A stretch of DNA of 64,000 nucleotides from Prochilodus magdalenae (taxonomy: Eukaryota; Chordata; Actinopteri; Characiformes; Prochilodontidae), in NCBI GenBank assembly GCA_024036415.1, contig JAMWET010000727.1, positions 186,001 to 250,000 on the forward strand. Direction: 5' to 3'. The notes under the pieces are model-generated. The model ran no database searches and was not told the origin of the DNA. It saw only the letters and a list, made by a program, of their open reading frames with translations. Positions 47,958 to 59,960 of the stretch are shown here, in pieces; positions within the stretch are counted from its first letter, which is position 1; each line of letters opens with the position of its first letter. The translations under genes and the position numbers were made by a program.

Positions 47958-50219
47958 CAAATTACCATACATTATAATCACAACTTTTAGTAAAGAGTGC
48001 GGTAAAATTTTGGGGATATCTAGTGAACCATGTAAAATGGGGGAAAAAAGTAAATCCTGGAAAAATACAGTTTGGCAGAAATGAACGTAGAGCTGAGGCT
48101 TTCAACACCGGTGTTGAATAAAAGCAAAGCCGTCGCGCAGGGGAATACATTTCATAACATTTAACTGGGTAATTGGGTTGGACGAATAACACAAATAAAG
48201 ATGAGGTAATGAGCTAATACTGCAGCTAGCACAGGACGTGAATGCGGACTCTTTAGCTGCATGATTTCTCTGAGTAGACATGCTAAATTGATAGTTTACC
48301 AGAGGAATATCTTTTTGAAGTGTTTGTACACCTAACTACAGCTTGAGCAGGTAGCCAGTCTACCTCCGCCTTCTCAAGTCTTAAGCGCTATTCCGGAATC
48401 GGATTAGTTGTCAATTGGCAGGTGAGAAAAAGCCAGTGTACACCTGGATGAAAGCTTTTGGGAGCTTACTCATATTAAGGCCCTCTAGATTCAGAGTTGC
48501 AAAGTACACTATAACATGTTTCCCCATATTTCCATAAATACAAACAAAACTTGGGGACAAAATCTTCAAGCATGAAAGACCTTTTCATTGTTCTGGATAC
48601 TTTACCTGTCGTTCCAAAATGGAACCTACAAATACTTTTACAAATAGTGAGTTCAGTGGTTTTAAAGTGTACCAGGTACTTAAAGAACATGTGCACATGC
48701 TCATGGATCCCGTAATAAGAGGATTGTATTTCCAACACAGGCTATTAGGGTACATTACTTACTATTTAATGACTTGTTCTTGTTCTCAAATACTTGAATG
48801 AATCATTGAAGAATGTTTTCTGGTGCCTAGTTTATAATCTTTCAGTCGACACCGTGTAAAATATCGGCTATTAATATGACAAATGATTCTTTCCGAGTTT
48901 AAAAGACTCTGTATGACTTTTGTATGAGTAAGTTCTAGCTAACTATATGAGTTGATGAACTGATGATCTTTCTGCTGGAGTCTCTTTGCCATGTGTTCTG
49001 AGGTTCCTCTGCTCAGGATGAGGACACATGAAGCCTGTGATGACAGTAGCAGGCAGCAGCTTGGCTACTAAGTGCAGAAGTGAGGCCAACATGGACTGCA
49101 AGAGGAAGGAAAGCTAGATGGTTGCGATGGGTCTAGGCATAGTCTTCTCTTCTGGCTTATTTAATGAGAAAGCGTCCAAGAGTTCATAAACTTGAGCAAT
49201 TGTTACTGAAATGCCAGTACGGCTATCAGTTTTTCCGGAGTTGGTTGAGTTCATCCTGTGAAGCGCGACTTTGACCTTTTTTTTTTTTTTTTTTTGGCTT
49301 GATTTGAAAAAGTGACCGAGCCCTCCAAAGAAATTGGTCATTTCTCAGCATTTAGTTGTAAATTGTTAAGTTTAATACTTACTGAAAGCAGCAGTTTCAG
49401 TTTCGGGTAGTACTTGATGTCAACATAACTTACTACTAAGGTGTAGATCATGGTTCAGTTACAGTGCCGTGTTCAGTTAGTGTATGTATGGCTGTGTATT
49501 TAGAATCACCAGTCCATCTGTTTCCAATAAAGGCACCTCTGAATAGTCACCTGGGCACCTTGAAATAGGATTTCAAATAAACTCCGGCATGCTTAGTAAG
49601 AAGGCACACAAACAGGGAGCTGGCCAGCGTGGTAGGCGTCTGCTACGGAATCTACTGACTGGTGTAGTGGCAGAAGACATAACCCAAAAAAAAAAAATTA
49701 ATAAAAGGTTTACTTTTTATTAAATTACATTATTTTCCATTTACTTTAAATACAGCTGATTAGCCAAAAATGTGTGGTTCTTATTTAGATATGTTTACTT
49801 TTTTAGTCACCTCAGTTTTTTCAATAAACTTTTTAACCTCTAGGTTATAGACCGCAGGTAGGCCACGAAACAGCCTCTGATGGTCCTCAAGATTATAGTG
49901 AGGAGAAGCTGGCAAAATATGGCATAGTGAGATTATAATACAGTAATATGCAGAGTTAGGCAGCACTACTCCAGCATTATCGGCAAACACTTATAAACTT
50001 TGCAACTTCAAACCTGGTACCTACATATGGCCCCTGAGCTAGTGTGAGCATTGGTATGTGGTTAGTTTGCATAAATTTTTTCTTGTAAATCATCCACTTG
50101 TAGTCTTCTAGTTATCAACATTACCAACCACGTTTTTAAAGAATGCCTTTCACTCAGTGTCAGCAAACATCCCTTAGATAGTAAGTGACTCACTCAGATG
50201 TTTTTCCCTAACATTAAAA

Positions 50220-51000
50220 GCTGCAGTTGGGAAACCTCTTAAAAACATAGAGGCAAACTTTATTAGGTAATTACAGACCTATTTCAAATGTTCCTTTCCT
50301 TGAAAAAATGATTTGAATAAATTGTTTTCAAGCAACTTACTGGCTTGCTTCACTTTTAATGGCCGTCTAGACAAATTTCAATCAGGATTTTGGATTTTGG
50401 ATCATAGTACTGAGGCTGCTCGAATTACGGCTGTTAGTGGCATTTGTTTTAATACAGACTCAGAAAAAATGTCGGTTGTGCTATCGCTGATTTTCATACC
50501 CCTGACTGTAAGATTCTTGCAGGGAGACGTGAACTAGGTTGACCTGTACTCAAATGCTTTGGTGTAAACTTTCAATGAAGAAAAACTTAAAAAAGAGAAA
50601 ACGTTTCTGATTGATCAGTGACCTCTGGTGTCCCTTATGGTTCCATTCATGGGCCATTGTTCTTTAATTTATACACGCGTTCTCCACATTTTGGCCAAAT
50701 TCCACAAGACTATGGGATAGCTTACCATAGTTATGCTTGTCATACTCAACGTTACTTGGCCTTCACAACTATGGTCCTGTTGACTCATTTTGCTAGTGCT
50801 TTCAGAGAGGGAACAGATCATCCCCCATTCCTAAGTCCTTGCAGTGGCTACGACTATGTTGCATAGAAGGTTCTATTATTGGTTTATAAATTGCTTAATG
50901 GTGCAGGACAAGCATATTTATCTGATATATGGCAGTGACATGAGCTGAGCAAACCTTATTAGGAATTAGTCATTTACTCCTGCGTTAGCTGAAACTAAAC
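50220..51000 (+). mobile_element. LINE reverse-transcriptase fossil (L2/CR1-like)
   Basis: The RT motif NYRPISNVPFLEKMI is readable at 50271-50315 and FNQDFGF-like residues follow. VTSGVPYGSIHGPLFFNLY is at 50617-50673. The catalytic box reads YACH near 50734 in place of the expected YADD. Near 50870-50920 a frame reads KVLLLVYKLLNG, a C-terminal LINE motif. Stops and shifts are present, so it is inactive. Confidence 0.85.
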
Positions 51001-52871
51001 CTGTAGGGGCCGTCTTTAGGTACTCTGCTGATCGTAAATGGTAACCGTTGGTACTAGACACTTTTTCTTTCTTTCCAAATCTTTTGGAAACTTTTTTTTT
51101 TCCAATTAGACCATTCCCTTAAAAAGAAGGTATTTCATGATATGTATGCTTAGGGTTGAAGAGAACATGCTCGGTATGTATGATAGGTTAATGCTTCTGG
51201 TGAAATTATTTTTCAAAGAGATTCATATTTTGTTTAACATTAATGAATGCATGTCTGAACTACTGTTTGACACTTTTTTGACACTTACAAATAAAAAAAG
51301 AAGGGATTAAAGATAGATTATTTGATTTGTTTTCTGATTAACAGATATCTTTGTACTTTGTTAAGGAGGAGGTTAGAACAGTGTAAACAGGAAAAACCCT
51401 GAAATGTAAATGCTCTGCAGTATGACACTGTTGGCGACAATAGTTTAATGTATTGTGATGAGTAAATGCCATAATAAGCTTTCGGGGGAAATTGTGGTTA
51501 TCACCAGTACTTAAGGGAGCCTGGCCAAGTCCCCATGTTATTACAAAGAGAACATTGTGCTGTTTAATTTGTGCAGTATGTCAAACGTTGCATAACGATA
51601 ATTACACTCTTTTTTAATAACGGGTCTGCTTCTGGTTCTGTTCCTACTTATCCAAACCCCCGAAAAACCAAGGATTGTGTTGTGATATTGTGTTTTGCTT
51701 TCTCGCCCACCTTCAGCGCTCTTTCCCCCCATAGTACATGACTTCTTTAAACTATTATCACTAACGTGGGCAGCTGTGTTGAGTTTAAAAGGAATTGCTC
51801 TCTGCTCAGTAGCGTCTGCACCGGCACCGTAATGATCTCGTAATTCTCAGACTAGTAATTTCATCAGCTCGTCTTTGAAGTAGCCTATTACTCTTAAACC
51901 TGATTGTAAACTGAACGAAAATAAGAAGCCATTTTACCGAGGGCTCGATTAGTGACTTGGTAGAGGTTGAGGCGAGGCCCTTTTATAGCTTCTCATTAAA
52001 TGGGTTCGCCTCAGATCCTTTAGAAGACTGTCTGATGAATGAATGGTTTGGGGAAATGGAGTGTATCTGCCAGGAAGACTGCACAGATGCCAGTGAAAGG
52101 TCAAGCTAGGCCACACAGTTCCTGCTACTGTGACCTCATATGGACCTCCCAGGATTCCACAGGACCTCCACCAGCTATACTGAGGGCTCAGAGATGTTTA
52201 TGGAACACGGGGAGCTTATACATAGAATGACTGGAAGGCGTTTGGTATTTCTGTGACTTGACATTTATTGCTGCGTGTCAGCCTCACAGTCTTTATAGGG
52301 TTTAGTTGCTTTGTTCACATTGCGTCTCTTGGGGTCCAGCATTTTATCAGTCTGTAGGCTTCTTTTCTTGACGTTTGTGCACTGTTTGTTGTGGTTATCT
52401 TAGCACCTATACTTATTGATAAGGATTTGATCATTTGAAAGGAATTCAGGAGTCCACAACAAACAGATGGATGCCTAAGATGCATGTGAAACAGCATGTG
52501 GTCCCTCAACAATTCATTTGTCAACTAGTGACCCTTTGGCATATGGGTTTTATGACTCTTAGCATAAACCTGCAGGCTCACTGTGTTGTTGAGGGAATTG
52601 AGTTTGACCTGTAGTCTCCCATAGATGGCCAGTTTCATCAATGGGTCTAGTTTGCAACAAATACTGATCACTTTGTGTAGGAGTGACTTTGAAGAAGGGG
52701 CTCAGATGACATCATTGTTTAGCCTCATGGTTCAACATTAACCCTAAGGGTCCAGTGCTTCCAGACCAACACAATGGGACACAGACACAGTGAATCTATT
52801 TTGTAGTTCATTTAGTAGTTCATTCTTTAGTGTTGCAGTGTAACAAAACAAGACAATTCTAAAAAGACAAT

Positions 52872-52877
52872 TTTAAT
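52872..52877 (-). other. angptl7: Possible polyadenylation signal of angptl7 (ATTAAA)
   Basis: ATTAAA on the minus strand lies about 460 nt past the stop codon. I saw no AATAAA on that strand between it and the stop. It is a plausible 3' end signal but not proven. Confidence 0.25.
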
Positions 52878-53334
52878 CAACCATTCAGTGGTATGTAGAT
52901 CTGTACACATTTTACATTTTACACAATTCAGTGTTATCCATCCATACGTTTACTAAAACCTGTCAAAGGTGCTTATTTCCATTCCTAGACCAATTCCAAT
53001 AAAGACACCTGGGGTGGCTTATTCTGATAAATACGTCCTGTTGGTTTATAACAAATATATGACGAGGCCCTTGTTTACCTCATCAATCAAGTGGCACAAA
53101 AGCATAAAGAAAATAAAATATTTGAGATAAATACAAAGACAACTACAATTTACAATCATACATGCTCGTCACTCATTCACAAAATTCCACAAATTCTCTG
53201 TACGAATGCATAGAAATGTTTCCCTAGGTAAAGGCGCATGAATTAGTGAATGTTTGGCAAAGGGTTTGTACTGTAAGTGGTTATGGCAAGCAAGAATGTT
53301 ATTTGGTTGGTTGGTTTGTTTGTATGTCAAGTCC

Positions 53335-53504
53335 TTAAGGAGTGAAGTTCTGGGGCCGGATCTTCATTTCTACCCGTTTGAGGGAGTAGTTGGGTCCATG
53401 CCAGCCGTACCAGGTGATGCCATCGCTGTTCTTGGTGTGCGACCCGTGGCGGTAGAACACTCCGTTCAGGTTCGAGTCGGTACAGCAGTTGTACCAGTAA
53501 CCGC
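53335..53504 (-). CDS. angptl7: angptl7 exon 5: C-terminus
   Basis: The exon reads GYWYNCCTDSNLNGVFYRHG, then GITWYGWHG, SLKRVEMKIRPQNFTP and stop TAA at 53337-53335. The acceptor is cttcctgcag. Confidence 0.94.
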
Positions 53505-56314
53505 CTGCAGGAAGAAACGAGGAAAACTTGAGGAATGTATTCTAGATGTTGAGTCCTGGCAAGAATTACTTGCTTGGTGCTTAGACATTCACCCACCCTC
53601 TCACAAAGTCAACTTACCTTTACGCAGTTGAGCACAGTGGTCCACACATTTGTCGTTGTCCTTGTTCTTGGTGCTGAAGTTGGTGTTGTTGTGGTAGCGC
53701 AGCGAGTCGCCGGCGTTGCCACTGTAGTTGGCTAATAAGAGCTTGTAGCTGTTGAGCTCGTTGTTCAGTGTGAAAAAGCCATACTCTGCATAGCGGATCT
53801 GGCCTTCCCAGTCCTGGAATTTCCAACAAATAACAGAAACATTCAGCTGACAGCACATGATGAAACGCTCGTGGTAAGTTCAAGCTTGTTACCATGCATC
53901 TGCTAATGTCTTTGCCGGGAGCACCCTTACCTCCAGCTCTATCCTGAGCACTGTTGGCTGGCGAGTGAGACGGAAGATGTGCTCATTGCCAAGCCAAAAG
54001 TCCCCATTGATTGCCCCAAAGCCGTTCCTGTACTGCTTCCAGTCCCGATCAAAGGTGGTCAGACCCACTCTGCGTCTCTGGATGACTGTCCAGCCACCTC
54101 CATTCTTCTCCATGTCACAGTACACCTAAATGCAGCAATCAGTGTGTTAAAACGAGACTTTTCAATGCCAGGCTATCCAACTACGGTACGCCAGTAGACT
54201 AGGGATTCCAACTTACTTCCAGTTCAGGTGCTCCCAGGAAATCATCTTTTGGTAGCTTGTAGACCCCAGAAATCCGGTAGTTCCTGCTGTACAAGGATGC
54301 ACAGTCGTAGATTGCATCTAGAGGAGAGAAATGAATAACTTTGTTAGACCTCAAAGTCAGCTCTAAAATATATAGAGAGGGTTTTGTTTTTGTGGAGACC
54401 AAGTTGCACATCTGGAACAAATGGCAAAAGTCTCGAGGCTTCGAGGAAATTGGACATGGCACTCCTAATAGTGCAGTATTCACTGAATTTGGAGGTTAGA
54501 AATTAATCTAATGAGCTGACAAGGAAACTCGATTGGTCCCTCTCTGAGCTCTACAGCTCTTTACACTCTTATGTGCTGGACTAAGCCTCTCAGGTGTTGA
54601 GGCACAGCCTGTGTAGTTTGCAAATTCCTAACAAAGCTCCTGTGTGCTTCCAGTGCCAGTGGGAGGAAGGAAACGCAGCCAGACAACTGCCTAATTGAGC
54701 CCTAAAGTATAGCACTTATGACACGCTTCGCCTGCTACCAATATGAAAGATTAATAGTGCAGAAGTGCACGCTATTTTCATGAGATGGGCTATTTTTATT
54801 GGCATTCTTCTGAGTCAAAGGTTATGGACGCAAATTACGGGCTGGGACCGACAAAACATGTCCTTACACCGTCACCACTACCTACTGATCACAACTGAAA
54901 AAAAAACCTTAAGCTAATTATTGTTTTTCTGCTCTTGAAAAATGTTAGGAGTTTTTGTAAGTGGAAATGTGTGTCTGTATTTCAGGGAGCACTTTGTTTC
55001 TTCTTCTGATTATTATGAAGATATAGTCAGCCAATTTGTCTATTCCTGTGCATGTTACGTCACTCCAGAAAAGGCTTCATAGCTCTGTTTGATTTAAGGC
55101 TCATTTTGTTGCATCATCTAAAAGAAGTTCCAGTTTGTACTCATAGAGAAGGACCTCTACACATCATGTACTCCGGATAGTTTTACCAGGTTTCTTTGTG
55201 GTTTGAATACAAAAAATGAGATCTACATCATTTATTCCAGTGAGAAAAGTGTAAAGAGAGGGGCTTCAAGACCAAGCTTGTTTGCCATGGTCTGGAAATC
55301 AGGGAAGGCTTTGGATCCTGAGACCTCTGTAAAATTACAAGGCTGTCCAGAAACATATAACTACAGTGGATATACATGTTTAAGAAGTTAGCATCTCCAG
55401 CCAACTTTATGTATTTTCGTTACTGTTTGGTGAACAGTTGTAAACCTTTCATTGGTCTTTTCAGTTTCTGGCTGTTTCTATGGGTCTATTTTGGAGGTCC
55501 TGAATATCGGATTGTCTACTAACGATTCTTTGAAGACAATTTCTGACCATCTCCCCCACAGTGTAGTGCCTTGCTGGCTCTGTTTTGTTCTACTGCTGAG
55601 GACCTAAGAAGATTTTCTAGCAAGCATACCCTTTCCTTTTCAGGCGCCGGACCATAAATTCATCAGAGACCTATATAAAGTCATGGTCGCCTTGAGCTCA
55701 CTGATGGGGTGGATAATCTTTCTACATTTGACTACAGAGGCCAGGCAGGGACAAATGTCAACAGCCTGCATATGTGACCCACAACCCTGGAGGATGTGGG
55801 TATTCAGAGGACATGCGGAGAAGAAATGGGAAACACATTTATTTACACCCACTCAGATGCACTCAGACAATGAGAAGACATAAGACAGTTATTAAAACAT
55901 TTCAGTCTCATTTGCTACTGATATAGATCCATAAGGATGGTCATAAAGGATTTCCCTACCTGATGTGGTTTGCGGGGCAGACTGTGCGGCTTGTAACTGC
56001 ATGATCTCCACACGGTTGTGGATTTCAGAGTATTTGCTCTCTGCCTCCGTCACCCGGGCCTCTTGCTGCTGGTTCTGTTTCTCCAGCTCCATCACCTGCC
56101 TCACCAGGGTCATCAGGTCCGTCTCTTGCTTTCTCGTGAGGTCCTCCAGCAGACTGGTCAGGTTGGCCACCTGCACCTTCAGGGAGCGTACCTCGTCACA
56201 GCACTGCGTTTTTGACACTTTAGAAGTCAGGCGTTTGTCGGCCCGTGCTTGGTTCAGAAGGAAAAGAAAAAGCACGGCGGAGATGACCGCTGTTCTCATC
56301 ACTGCGCTTCTCAT
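53335..56314 (-). CDS. angptl7: Angiopoietin-like 7, complete five-exon gene nested antisense in an mtor intron
   Basis: The product is a secreted matrix glycoprotein of the angiopoietin-like family; the mammalian protein is known from cornea and trabecular meshwork. The coding exons on the minus strand are 56314-55960, 54317-54217, 54125-53931, 53813-53618 and 53504-53335 (TAA at 53337-53335). They total 1017 nt, 338 codons plus stop; human is about 346. Residues 1-25 form a signal peptide with a hydrophobic run (VISAVLFLFLL) ending ARA. A vicinal Cys pair lies at 38-39, a coiled coil at about 40-112, and a fibrinogen-like domain at about 119-338 (IYDC, CDMEKNGGGWTVIQRR, GDFWLGNEHI, DKCVDHCA, GGYWYNCC, EMKIRP). 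Sequons are visible, for example at Asn51 and Asn246. The five-exon structure and position inside MTOR match mammals. I chose the first ATG; a second in-frame ATG lies five codons in. Confidence 0.95.
53618..53813 (-). CDS. angptl7: angptl7 exon 4: fibrinogen-like domain with Ca-site region
   Basis: The exon reads DWEGQIRYAEYGFFTLNNEL, then FSTKNKDNDKCVDHCAQLRK. The acidic KDNDKC stretch corresponds to the calcium-site region of fibrinogen-like domains. The acceptor is attccag and the donor GTAAGT. Confidence 0.94.
53931..54125 (-). CDS. angptl7: angptl7 exon 3: fibrinogen-like domain
   Basis: The exon has 65 codons in phase 0, reading VYCDMEKNGGGWTVIQRR, then DWKQYRNGFGAINGDFWLGN. The acceptor is gcatttag and the donor GTAAGG. 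Confidence 0.94.
54217..54317 (-). CDS. angptl7: angptl7 exon 2: start of fibrinogen-like domain
   Basis: The exon reads AIYDCASLYSRNYRISGVYK, then LPKDDFLGAPELE. The acceptor is tctctag and the donor GTAAGT. The Asp codon is split with exon 1. Confidence 0.93.
55440..55600 (+). repeat. Apparent duplicate of the angptl7 5' region, within angptl7 intron 1
   Basis: Positions about 55480-55550 (gggtctattttggaggtcct, a gap, gattctttgaagacaat) resemble 56381-56450 (gggtctgtagcggaggttct, a gap, gattctttgagtagact) in the same orientation, roughly 70% by eye. The second copy sits just upstream of the angptl7 ATG. Confidence 0.55.
55960..56314 (-). CDS. angptl7: angptl7 exon 1: signal peptide and coiled coil
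   Basis: The exon has 118 codons plus one base. The signal sequence is followed by a Cys-Cys pair and a heptad-rich stretch (VMELEKQNQQQEARVTEAES; SKYSEIHNRVEIMQLQAAQ). The donor GTAGGG on the minus strand begins at 55959. Confidence 0.93.
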
Positions 56315-56538
56315 TTTGTCGGTCGGGAAAACGGTGCTTCTTCTGTTGATGTCTTCCGATCTTGGTGATGTCTTCTGTCTTGGGTCTGTAGCGGAGGTTC
56401 TGAAGAACGGACAGTCTATTGAAGATTCTTTGAGTAGACTATCTGACTAGTTTCCCTCAGTTGCTCCTGATTCTCTATCAGCTCTGTTGCCTGGGCCTTA
56501 GCTGTCTCCTCTCACTGAAGGCCTGGTGCAGACACATC

Positions 56539-56545
56539 TTAAATA
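56539..56545 (-). promoter_or_regulatory. angptl7: Possible TATA-like box of angptl7
   Basis: TATTTAA on the minus strand lies 225 nt upstream of the chosen ATG. It would place a start site near 56510 and give a 5' UTR of about 200 nt, assuming no upstream intron. The call rests on position and a variant TATA sequence only. Confidence 0.25.
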
Positions 56546-56584
56546 TCTTTACATTTGTGCCCTCCCCTTTTGGTTGGGCTCACA

Positions 56585-56650
56585 GCCACTGACACCCCAC
56601 CACCACCACCACCGCCACCACCACTGCTGCCACCACCTCCACCACCCCCT
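56585..56650. repeat. (ACC)n trinucleotide repeat, angptl7 upstream
   Basis: An interrupted run of CAC/CCA triplets lies about 280 nt upstream of the angptl7 start codon. It continues into a pyrimidine-rich tract to about 56780. Confidence 0.85.
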
Positions 56651-58088
56651 GGGCTTCAACCCTCTCCGCCCCTCTCTTACTCACTCTCTCACTCTCAGAC
56701 ACACATACATAGACTCACGCTGTCTGTCTCTCATTCTTTCTCTCCCCCTCCTTTTTCTCCACCCCCTCCTGCTTCTGCATGGTTCCACCCAGCAGCTCAG
56801 TTTTCATCAGGTGTACCATGCGCCTGAGCACAATTTGTTGTACTTTGTGTGCAACCACATAATGATTGTGAAAGAATGCACAGTAAGAACTCTGTTTCAG
56901 ATCCACAGAGGTCACAGTTTACTGTTTCTTTATGAGATCCTCAAAGATTTATAGAGGAAATGGTCCTTTATTCAACTTTTTATTAGTGAGGGAGAGGGAA
57001 TGGTACTTCATCAGTGTCTGTAATTGCTCCTGAGCAGCTAGTATTTATTTATTTTAGCGGATGCAAGTTAAAAAAGTGTCTACTCCTGCACTCTTCAACT
57101 TAATGTCAGTGTTCTATTACACCCCCCCAGCTCAGAAAACACTGATCCTAACCTCAGATTTTTCATTTAAGAGTGTACTTCTTCAAAATGCTTCAGCAGG
57201 AGACATTTTTACAGCCAGAGCACGTGAGCTGGTGCTAAATTATATGGCACCTAGAGGCGCGGGCTAACTTTATCGCTGGTGTGAGCCAGACTAGTGGTCG
57301 GCAATAGCTGAATTATTAAACTAAAGTGGGTGCTATGCGTGTCGCTGACATCACTGCTTTATGTACCTCCTGAGTCTCTTGTATCACGTACAGTGCAGAC
57401 AACAAAAGGAAACAGATGTGAGCCTGCTTGCCGGCTCCAGAAAACCGCTTAGGGGTGATAGATGCTCTAATAACAGTAATGATAATAAGTCACTCGGAGG
57501 AAAATCACAGTGTCGAGAGAGGGAAGCAAAGCGGAGACGTGTGTGTGCGTGCACGCAAATGAATACTGGAGTGTCTGGGAACACCCCCTCTAAAGTCTTT
57601 CCCAAGTATTTCAGTGCAAGTGTCCAGGAAGGCAAAACTGCCTGACGCTACACAGCCCTATTTCAGATTCCACTGCTCTACTCATTTTGTCTTTGAGTTA
57701 ATCTGAAATCAACTATACATACAGTGAATGTCTCTATATCTCTCAATAGCTCTGGGTTAAAACTTAAAAAGGTTAACTCGGCTCACTTTGAAGGTGGATT
57801 TTGTAACATTCCAAAATGACAGTGTGTCACATGCCTCTATGTATCGGGTTACATGGTCATTAATACCACTTTAAAGATGGTGGTGAAGAAGTAGCACTGC
57901 CCCGATGATGTATTCTAACCTCCTGTCAGTCATGTTGTAGGTACTGCTCCTGGTTAGATCATTTAAGGACAGGTAGTCAATGAAAGGGTGAGTAAGTACA
58001 ATGATGGCTGAAACAAAAGAAGACAGTAAGAATCGATACAGGAGTTAACATAGGTGTTGCTTTCCAGAGCTGGAGATGGCGTGTGAAA

Positions 58089-58340
58089 GGGGGCAGTTGT
58101 GCACTGAAAGTTAGGGCACCAGATTTGCCCGGGAGGTCGCCGGTTCAATCCCCTAAACAGACAAAACTGGATGAAAGTGCCCTTGAGCAAGTCACCCAAC
58201 CCCCAACTGATCCCCGAGCTCTGTGGATAGGGCTGCCCACCGAACGGGGCAAGTGTGCTCACAGCCCCCTAGTGTGTGTTCACTACTGTGTATGTGTGGG
58301 AATGTTTTACTGCATTAAGTTGCATAACATAAATAAAATA
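58089..58340 (+). mobile_element. Second tRNA-derived SINE family
   Basis: The head gggggcagttgtgcactgaa, continuing agttagggcacc, and a box B-like cggttcaatcccc at 58141 are followed by cccttgagcaagtcacccaa, then ctctgtggatagggctgccc. It differs from the 20395 family in both head and body. The type is common in ray-finned fishes. Confidence 0.75.
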
Positions 58341-58954
58341 CCTGAGGAATCTGGGGGAATTTCAGTGTATAAGGGACAAGGGTGCAAGCCTAGCCTGAAT
58401 AATTTCCCCTTTCTGATCCTTTAAGATGACACTGCATCAAAAACACCATTCATTCATAAACTGTATAACCACAGGGATTACTTTGGCAAACCTCTGTCAG
58501 GCCAGTAATTAATAGAATGCATAGTTTAATCCACCGCTGTCAGTTCAAACGTGACTGTGACAAAATAGAGACTTGTGTTAACCGTATCCAGTAGTACTGC
58601 TGACTTTTCTGGCATCGGAGGGGTTTGGGATGGACCATCACTTTTACTGTGGAAACTTATATTGTGGGCAGACAGTTCAGTATTTTAGGTCTTCTGGCAG
58701 AACTGGACACTGTGTGCGCCAGACCTAAGATGAAGAGGACCATCCAGACTGTTGTGCAGCAAGTCCAAAGGCCAGAGCCTGTCAGGGTCTGTGGTTGTGT
58801 CACTGCCTGTGGTGAAGGTGACTTACTTTTCTCTGGTGGCTTCATTGATGTGGAAAAGTACATTTTGGAGCAACATATGCTGCTGCCTTCAAGATGACAT
58901 CTTCTCTAAAGGTCCCCATTCAGCCTTTCAGTAACTCTGTTTTTGTTTTGGGGT

Positions 58955-58985
58955 TGTGTATGTGTGTGTGTGTGTTTGTGTTTGA
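58955..58985. repeat. Short (TG)n run
   Basis: About 30 bp of alternating TG with one interruption. Confidence 0.85.
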
Positions 58986-59229
58986 TTGAATCTCTCTAAG
59001 CTCACGTGTGTGTTCCCTCAGCTGCACAGCTTATTCCGTCTTTATTTTGCTTGCTGTTAAATAGATACATTGTCTAGAGTTGATTTCAAGTGTTGCATTT
59101 GCTTTTGGAATGTGTTGCTGTTAACTCTCAAAATGAAGTCCAGAGTGCTTCCCTGGCAGTGTAGCAAGCTGTCATTAGACTGAAATATCAAAACAAACCT
59201 ATCAGACAGATAGCAAAACATTTGGTGTG

Positions 59230-59960
59230 CCCAACCAGCTATTCGGTGCAAGCACGCAGTGGTCAACTCGGAAAGATGAAGACCCAGAAGACCTTGGAAA
59301 ACAACTGTGGTGGATGACAGACGATTTCTTTCCCTGGTAAAGACAAACCCTTCACAACAGCCCAGTGCCTTCCAAGAGGCTAATCTGTGTCAAAGTCAAC
59401 AATCAAGAGATGTAAATACTGAGGGTTTACCACATGATGTAAATCAAAATCAGGGTGACCAAATCTGAGTCTGCCAATAAACATCTAGAAAAGCCTGAGC
59501 ATCTTATGGAGTGATGAAGCCAAGACCAACATGTACCAGAATGATGGGAGGAACAGAAAACAAAGAAGAGAAAGTATGGCTCATGAGCGTACCACTTAAT
59601 CTCGAGCTGGTGTTAATGCATGGGCGTGTATTTCTGCCAGTTGAACTTGCTTCCTTGCATTTATCGATTATGTGATTGAAGTCAAAAGAAGGAGGGTAAG
59701 TTCTGAGATGGGAAGGCAAAGAAGAAGAATGTTCTGGAATGGCCAGGTCTATCGCCCTTAATCTAATCGAGCAGGCGTTTCACTTACTGAGAGTAAATGC
59801 AGGGAAAGTGAAGGTAAAATGCCACAAGAACAACCACTAAGGGTAGGCAGCTTCAAAAAAGGTCTGATAGAGCATCACCAGGGAAGAAACTTAGTGTCTT
59901 ATGACTTTTGCAACCAAGTATAAATAAAGACTATTTAAGGCTATGTTAGTTCATTGGCTC
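59230..59960 (+). mobile_element. Tc1-like transposase fossil
   Basis: Around 59290-59350 a frame reads KTTVVDDRRFLSLVKTNPF, the helix-turn-helix linker of a fish Tc1 subfamily, followed by SKSTIKR. At about 59500 it reads ILWSDEAKTNMYQNDGRN, the second catalytic Asp region, with AKTN in place of the expected TKIN. EWPGLSPL at about 59740 marks the DLNPIE region, degraded. Multiple stops make it inactive. Confidence 0.82.

Noticed and set aside
55965..56450. 161-codon + strand ORF
   Set aside because: It lies opposite angptl7 exon 1 and is the antisense shadow of the coiled-coil coding sequence.
56555..56827. Proline-rich 90-codon ORF
   Set aside because: It is produced by the ACC/CCT repeat upstream of angptl7, with no coding evidence.
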